Assembly (NCBI GenBank): GCA_003164375.1
Contig: PLTE01000065.1
Span: forward strand, 6,907 to 25,910
DNA from: Hyphomicrobiales bacterium
GTDB taxonomy: Bacteria > Pseudomonadota > Alphaproteobacteria > Rhizobiales > Xanthobacteraceae
Direction: 5' to 3'
Length of the DNA: 19,004 nucleotides
The notes under the pieces are model-generated. The model had not been told where the DNA came from. It saw nothing but the letters and a program-made list of their open reading frames with translations, and ran no database searches. Both the position numbers and the translations under genes were made by a program. Of this stretch, positions 14,926 to 19,004 are shown piece by piece; the first letter of the stretch is position 1; every line of letters begins with the position of its first letter.

Positions 14926-15771
14926 ATGACGGGATTTCGGGGTTGGCTTTTGGCCACGCTATTGGCGGCTGGTTTGGCCGCGACATGCGGATGCGGGCGC
15001 TCGATCGCGCAGCAACCAACGCCTGCGCATGTGTGCGGCGGAGAAAAGATCGCGCACGGCATCGTAAGCCACATCATTGATGGCCGCACTTTGGTGCTTG
15101 ACGACGGACGCGAGGTGCGGCTCGCCGGCGTCGAAGTGCCGCCACTGCCGCAGGGGACCGGCAACGCGCCGGGCGGCACGGAGGCTAAGGCGGCGCTTGA
15201 GGCGCTGGCGGGCGGCGACGAGGTGGTGCTCGACCGCGCCGAGATGCTCTCCGACCGGTACGGGCGCATCGTCACCTACGCCTACACCGAGCGCGATGGC
15301 GACGAATTGTTCGTGCAGGGCGAACTGATCGCTTCGGGCTTTGCCCGGGTCAGCAACCGCATCGACGGCGGCGCCTGCGCCGCACAACTGCTTGGCCGCG
15401 AGAACGTCGCCCGCAAGACCAAATCCGGTCTCTGGGGTGATTCCTATTTCAACGTGCTCGACGCCGCAGCTCCGGCGGATGTGCTGGCGCATCAAGGCCG
15501 CTTCGCGCTGGTCGAGGGCACGGTGCTCTCGGTCCGTGAAAGCGGGTCGACGATCTACCTGAATTTCGGCCGGCGCTGGTCCGAGGACTTTACGGTGGCG
15601 ATTCAAAAGCGGAACGAGCGTAATTTCACTGCGGCCGGCCTCGACGTGAAGGGGCTCGCCGGACGGCGCTTGCGCGTCCGCGGCTTCATCGAGGCGCGCG
15701 GCGCTACGGCGGGCAGTCCCTGGATCGTTGCCGAACATCCCGACCAGATCGAGATCGCCGAGCGGGAGTAA
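14926..15771 (+). CDS. Exported staphylococcal-nuclease-fold protein with altered active site
   Basis: The 281-residue protein has a signal peptide (about 1-28) and a thermonuclease-type domain at about 42-160 (IAHGIVSHIIDGRTLVLDDG, then VRLAGVEVPP and SDRYGRIVTYAY). A C-terminal region at about 185-280 looks like an OB-type accessory module. Two catalytic arginines of the family are present (Arg65 and Arg114). The calcium aspartate of IDGDT is Arg54 here, the second aspartate is Glu70, and the general-base glutamate is Pro73, so nuclease activity is doubtful. The ATG at 14926 starts the signal peptide; a TTG nine bases earlier is possible. A decayed copy of its 3' end precedes the M48 gene, which suggests the two genes were once adjacent. 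Confidence 0.85.
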   Translation: MTGFRGWLLATLLAAGLAATCGCGRSIAQQPTPAHVCGGEKIAHGIVSHIIDGRTLVLDDGREVRLAGVEVPPLPQGTGNAPGGTEAKAALEALAGGDEVVLDRAEMLSDRYGRIVTYAYTERDGDELFVQGELIASGFARVSNRIDGGACAAQLLGRENVARKTKSGLWGDSYFNVLDAAAPADVLAHQGRFALVEGTVLSVRESGSTIYLNFGRRWSEDFTVAIQKRNERNFTAAGLDVKGLAGRRLRVRGFIEARGATAGSPWIVAEHPDQIEIAERE

Positions 15772-15788
15772 ACGGCGACACGCCGTTT
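15770..15788 (+). terminator. Hairpin at the end of the nuclease-fold gene, possible terminator
   Basis: AAACGGCG (15770-15777) and CGCCGTTT (15781-15788) pair perfectly over an ACA loop, starting inside the TAA stop codon. Only three T end the stem, so termination would be modest. Confidence 0.5.
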
Positions 15789-15975
15789 CGGTTGACCCAA
15801 AAGCAGCCGGATACAAACGACAGCGCGCCGCCTCGCTACCCGGCGCTCTGCTCACGGAATTATCTTACCGCATCATTTTTGCGTCGCAATTCTCAGCTGC
15901 GTCGAACGCAATGCACCCAGCGAGAGATCCGCGGCGCTGTCTGAGAGCTACACAACGCAACCATGATCGCTCGGT

Positions 15976-16004
15976 TTTGCAGTTTTTGCAGCGTGGAATA
16001 AAAT
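15976..16004 (+). promoter_or_regulatory. Sigma-70-type promoter in the long gap
   Basis: TTTGCA (15976-15981), a 17-bp spacer and TAAAAT (15999-16004) form a good vegetative promoter, with a start expected near 16011. The region is richer in A and T than its neighbours. Confidence 0.45.
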
Positions 16005-16010
16005 CTCCAA

Positions 16011-16446
16011 CGATTTAAACGCGTTATTTTGCTTGCTAAAATGGGCGACGCTCGCGGAGCAACTAAACGCGAACAAACAAAAAACGACCAACGACTCTGG
16101 TTATTCTTTAGAATTTCATTCACGGCACGCTGCAAACAGAAAAGCAAAGTCTATTCGTCGTGATTTCGAGAATCTCGCGATGGCTCGCTTCGACTTGGAC
16201 GCGGCGCAATGGCCGATAGATATTTTTAGCGCTGCACGTTTTGCGCGCAGTCCCAGTCCTACGGGTCTGTTGAGAGGACCACGAGCCAAGAGAGTATTTA
16301 ACGACACAATCGCCGAAAACATCGCCGCTCGCCTGAAAGGGCCGCAGTCCATCGCTGGCGCCAGACCCTTGAAACCAAGCTTGGCCTATCTACCATTCCG
16401 TACTAAAATCCAAGAAGCGTTGAGACGCCCGTGGACGGGCGTTTCA
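16011..16446 (+). ncRNA. Possible independent transcript of about 430 nt (unassigned)
   Basis: A promoter at 15976-16004 and a strong hairpin at 16421-16446 bracket this stretch. A TTG-started frame of 139 codons (16033-16452) spans it, but it has no ribosome site, its codons differ from those of neighbouring genes, and it runs through the hairpin. It is therefore more likely untranslated. It does not match RNase P RNA, tmRNA or SRP RNA as I know them. The whole gap 15772-16446 holds no recognisable gene. Confidence 0.25.
16421..16446 (+). terminator. Strong hairpin at the junction with the nuclease remnant
   Basis: TGAGACGCCCGT (16421-16432) pairs with ACGGGCGTTTCA (16435-16446), one G-T pair included, giving about 11 pairs over a TGGA loop. 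Only three T lie within the 3' arm. It could end a transcript from 16011, or act in both directions. It abuts the first base of similarity to the nuclease gene at 16447. Confidence 0.5.
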
Positions 16447-16676
16447 GGCTGATTTGCGCCGGTCACAAGGCAACGGGTGTCCGGACGTGCAAGCGGGTCG
16501 ACGATCTAACTGGATTCGGGGCGGCGGTCCGAGGACTTTACGGTTACGATCCTGAAGCGAATTGCACGTAATTTGGCGGCGGCGGACCTTTGCGGCGAAG
16601 GACCGCTCCGGCCGATGCATTTCGCTATCGATCGAGAATCTGGCGGCCCTGCCGGAGAGACCGCCGACCGCGAATG
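16447..16676 (+). pseudogene. Decayed second copy of the nuclease-fold gene 3' end
   Basis: From 16447 the sequence follows the intact gene from 15496, codon by codon. The shared part includes SGSTI, LxxGRR, SEDFTV and KRxxRN. It has two in-frame stops (TGA at 16450, and TAA in place of the Tyr codon after STI) and a 3-base loss of the Trp codon, so it is not translated as a whole. Its frame ends at TGA 16674-16676 region (ADRE, then stop), which overlaps the M48 ATG as ATGA. Similarity is clear to about 16590 and fades after that. Confidence 0.8.
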
Positions 16677-18197
16677 ACTCTGGGTGACGTGGTGAGACGG
16701 GGACGATTGGCAATCCCAAGCGATTGGCTTGGTCTGAAGCTCGGCCGTGCCGGCGTCGCAATGGTGGCGCTCGTGCTGGCGGCCTGCACCGCGTCGCCAC
16801 CGGCCGTGGCGCCACAGGCCTCGATTGCCGCGCCGGCGAAACAGGCCGACGCGGGAATGCCGCCCGCTGTGCTGCGCGAGCATCAGCGCATCCTCGCGGG
16901 CTATGGCGGCGTCTACAACGATCCGCGGCTGCAGACCATGATCGAACAAACCGTCGAACGACTGGTCGCGGCGTCGGAGAAGCCCGACCTGCACTACAAG
17001 GTGACCATGCTGAATTCTCAGTCGGTCAACGCTTTTGCCTTGCCGACGGGGCAGCTTTATGTGACGCGCGGCTTGATCGCGCTCGCAAGCGACGATTCCG
17101 AGCTCGCTTCGGTCCTCGCGCACGAGATGGGGCATGTGATTGCCCATCACGCCGAGATCCGCGAGGAGCAGGCGCGCCAAGTCGATCTAGTCAGCCGTGT
17201 CATCACCGACGTCGTAACGGACCCGGAGGCCGGCGCCCTGGCGCTGGCCAAGTCGAAACTGGCGCTCGCCAGCTTCTCGCGCGCCCAAGAATTCGAGGCC
17301 GACGCCATCGGCGTCGGCATAGCGGCGCGCGCCGGCTACGACCCCTACGGCGCGGTGCGCTTCCTCACCGCGATGGAGCACAACTCCGAGCTGAAGCCCG
17401 AGCAAACCGGCGCGATCAATCCGAGTGCGCCGGACTTTCTGTCCTCGCATCCGGCAACGCCAGAGCGCATTACCCAAGCGCTGGCCAACGCCCGCCAATA
17501 CCAGGCGGCAGCCACCGACAATGGCCAGAATTTTGCCGCGGCCAAAACCGCCTATCTCGCCGACCTCAACGGCATCGTTTACGGCGAGGACCCGAGCGAG
17601 GGCTTTGTGCGCGGTCGGCGCTTTCTGCATCCAAAGCTCGGCTTTACCTTTACCGCGCCGGACGGTTTTAGCCTCGACAACACCGCGCAGGCGGTACTCG
17701 GCATCAGGCGTGGCGGCGGCCAAGCGCTCCGTCTCGACGTGGTGCGGGTCCCGGCCGAACAGACGCTTGCCGGATATCTCACCTCCGGCTGGATCGAGAA
17801 CATCGACCCGGCATCGGTCGAGGACGTCACCGTCAATGGCTTCCCCGGCGCCACCGCGGCGGCCAAGGGTGATCAATGGGATTTCCGGCTTTATGCGATC
17901 CGCTTTGGCAGCGACGTCTACCGCTTCATTTTTGCCGCCAAGCACCGCACGGCCGAGACCGACCGCGCCTTTCGCGAATCGATCGGTACCTTCCGCCGCA
18001 TGAGCCTTGCCGAAATTGAGGACGCCAAGCCGCTTCGCTTGCAGCTGGTCACCGTCGCGCCGGGCGATACAGTTGAGAAGCTGGCGAGCCGGATGGCGCT
18101 TGCCGATCACGCCGCAGAGCACTTCCGTGTGCTCAATGGCCTTGAGCCTGGCGACCGGCTCAAGCCGGGCAGCGCCGTCAAGATCGTGGTCGAATAG
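16674..18197 (+). CDS. M48-family zinc metalloprotease lipoprotein with LysM-like C-terminus
   Basis: The 507-residue protein has a lipoprotein signal (AMVALVLAAC, lipobox LAAC, Cys38) and an M48 peptidase domain at about 60-270. Zinc ligands are in HEMGH (His150, Glu151, His154), with the third in EFEAD (Glu208). This resembles BepA/LoiP-type periplasmic proteases that check outer-membrane proteins. The middle part (about 310-445) is an unassigned beta-rich domain. Residues about 455-507 (VTVAPGDTVEKLASRM to KIVVE) look like a LysM-type or related wall-binding module. The start at 16674 overlaps the stop of the nuclease remnant (ATGA) and gives a proper signal peptide; a frame from 16590 adds 28 residues derived from remnant sequence. 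Confidence 0.9.
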   Translation: MTLGDVVRRGRLAIPSDWLGLKLGRAGVAMVALVLAACTASPPAVAPQASIAAPAKQADAGMPPAVLREHQRILAGYGGVYNDPRLQTMIEQTVERLVAASEKPDLHYKVTMLNSQSVNAFALPTGQLYVTRGLIALASDDSELASVLAHEMGHVIAHHAEIREEQARQVDLVSRVITDVVTDPEAGALALAKSKLALASFSRAQEFEADAIGVGIAARAGYDPYGAVRFLTAMEHNSELKPEQTGAINPSAPDFLSSHPATPERITQALANARQYQAAATDNGQNFAAAKTAYLADLNGIVYGEDPSEGFVRGRRFLHPKLGFTFTAPDGFSLDNTAQAVLGIRRGGGQALRLDVVRVPAEQTLAGYLTSGWIENIDPASVEDVTVNGFPGATAAAKGDQWDFRLYAIRFGSDVYRFIFAAKHRTAETDRAFRESIGTFRRMSLAEIEDAKPLRLQLVTVAPGDTVEKLASRMALADHAAEHFRVLNGLEPGDRLKPGSAVKIVVE

Positions 18198-18391
18198 GCG
18201 TCAGGGCGATCAACAGACACCACGTCGGCGCTGAACGTCAGTCGGAAAACTCACACGCTATCAAAGATTAAACACGACCGAAGGTCGCGATATTTCTGCT
18301 ATTCTCTCGGCAGGGCCGGTCAGCTATGATGCGGAAAAGGCCGAAACGGCCAGCGGCGACCGGCCGAAAGGCCATGCGGGGGGACATACGT

Positions 18392-18763
18392 ATGCGAATC
18401 GTCAAGGAGGCGGTGCCCATTCTCGTAGCATTTTCGATCGTACTCATCGTCACTGCGGTGCTCTGGCTGGTCAAGCACGAAGCGGTGGGGCCGCAGCATC
18501 TCGTTTTCTTTTATTTGTTGCCGACCGCCTTGGTGGCCGTCGTTTATGGCAGCCGCCCGGCCATGCTCTGCGTCATCGCGGCGACGGGATGCGCCGCCTT
18601 TTTCCTCTACGATCCGCTGTATAGCATCTATGTGTCGAAGCCCGTGGAAATGGGCGAACTGATTTGCTTTGCCGGCCTGGCCTTGATCGGAGCGAAATGC
18701 ACCGCCGATCTGTTGCGGCCGGTAGTGAAACTTTCCCGGCAGAATGCCGCGTCCGAAGACTAG
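18392..18763 (+). CDS. DUF4118 membrane protein (KdpD-like transmembrane domain only)
   Basis: The 123-residue protein has three or four hydrophobic helices (VPILVAFSIVLIVTAVLWLV, HLVFFYLLPTALVAVVYG, LCVIAATGCAAFFLYDPLYS, ELICFAGLALIGAKCTADLL). The FYLLPTALVAVVYGSRPAM and FFLYDPLYS segments are those of the DUF4118 module of KdpD-like sensor kinases. No kinase or PAS part follows. The ATG at 18392 has GGGGGGA 7 nt before it; in-frame ATGs at 18326 and 18374 are possible but have poorer sites. The stop TAG lies on the boundary of the IS element, so the C-terminus may have been set by that insertion. Short DUF4118-only proteins also exist naturally. Confidence 0.8.
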   Translation: MRIVKEAVPILVAFSIVLIVTAVLWLVKHEAVGPQHLVFFYLLPTALVAVVYGSRPAMLCVIAATGCAAFFLYDPLYSIYVSKPVEMGELICFAGLALIGAKCTADLLRPVVKLSRQNAASED

Positions 18764-19004
18764 GGTCTGTCGTCATTTAAGCCAAGCCAGCGCGCAGACC
18801 AAGTGCAGACCGGCGAGATAATTGCGCGCGGTCTTCTCGTATCTTGTTGCGATACCCCGAAAATGCTTGATGGTATTGAAGAAACGCTCGACGAGGTTGC
18901 GCTCGGCATAGAGCGCAAAGTCGCAATCGCGTTTGACCTTGCGGTTTGATTTTGGCGGGATGACGGCCTTGATCGCGCGCACTTCGAGGCTTTTTATGAA
19001 GCTG
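18763..19004 (-). mobile_element. IS5-family insertion sequence, right part (cut by window edge)
   Basis: The element end appears to be GGGTCTGTCGTCATTTAAGC beginning at 18763, preceded by TA (18761-18762), the 2-bp target expected for the IS427 group of IS5. The transposase frame reads inward on the minus strand. The other end and its matching inverted repeat lie beyond the window, so the limits are tentative. Confidence 0.7.
18773..19004 (-). CDS. IS5-family transposase, C-terminal part (partial)
   Basis: The frame enters from the right edge (SFIKSLEVRAIKAVIPPKSN) and ends TGA at 18773. It shows the DDE-transposase C-terminal signature Y-2-R-3-E-6-K as YAERNLVERFFNTIK, followed by HFRGIATRYEKTARNYLAGL. 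The glutamate in NLVER is the catalytic E. The rest of the transposase, with both aspartates, is outside the window. An apparent start at 18982 is only an internal GTG. Confidence 0.92.
   Translation of the reverse strand, partial: SFIKSLEVRAIKAVIPPKSNRKVKRDCDFALYAERNLVERFFNTIKHFRGIATRYEKTARNYLAGLHLVCALAWLK

Noticed and set aside
16033..16452. 139-codon plus-strand frame in the nuclease-M48 gap
   Set aside because: TTG start without a ribosome site, codon use unlike the neighbouring genes, no recognisable domain, and it reads through a strong hairpin. Kept only as a possible RNA region.
1..19004. CRISPR array, toxin-antitoxin or phage-defence module
   Set aside because: No regularly spaced repeats, cas-like genes or recognisable defence domains were seen on either strand.

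Overview
The window is about 19 kb of GC-rich chromosome from an alphaproteobacterium, most likely a member of Hyphomicrobiales (Rhizobiales) close to Bradyrhizobium/Xanthobacteraceae. Four things suggest this: the lptB-rpoN-hpf-ptsN order, an hsp20-DUF1150 pair behind a ROSE-type RNA thermometer, an S21 protein with a long basic C-terminus, and Bradyrhizobium-style autotransporter and IS5-family sequences. No taxon was confirmed by database search.

Layout. Positions 1-2984 (+) hold the last codons of lptB, then rpoN (sigma-54), hpf (ribosome hibernation) and ptsN (EIIA-Ntr). Positions 3020-4750 (-) hold a heat-shock operon (hsp20, then a DUF1150 protein) with its own sigma-32-like promoter, RNA thermometer and terminator, followed upstream by a dedA membrane-protein gene whose leader contains a 21-codon remnant of a VOC (glyoxalase-fold) gene. 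Positions 5008-6087 (+) encode a small lipoprotein and an exported SH3 protein with a Pro/Gly/Tyr tail. Positions 6430-8560 (+) are a two-gene catabolic-looking unit (two-domain VOC protein and a FAD aromatic hydroxylase), followed by a small acidic protein. Positions 9021-12583 (-) hold a small conserved-looking protein, rpsU, a FUSC-type transporter, an FMN alpha-hydroxy-acid oxidase and tRNA-Arg(CCU).

The most unusual part is 12.5-14.8 kb. A single gene encoding an ice-binding (DUF3494) passenger fused to an autotransporter beta-barrel lies between the intact tRNA-Arg and a same-orientation copy of that tRNA's 5' half. This looks like a small gene cassette gained at a tRNA site, although no integrase is visible.

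The segment 14.9-18.2 kb encodes an exported nuclease-fold protein with a degraded active site and an M48 lipoprotein metalloprotease. Between them lies a decayed second copy of the nuclease 3' end, whose stop codon overlaps the M48 start (ATGA). The roughly 0.67 kb between the two nuclease copies looks inserted. It carries a good promoter and a strong hairpin that could delimit an undescribed RNA of about 430 nt. The window ends with a DUF4118 membrane protein whose stop codon lies exactly on the end of an IS5-family element cut by the window edge.

All calls come from reading the sequence and from family knowledge. Start codons were chosen by ribosome-binding site and family length.
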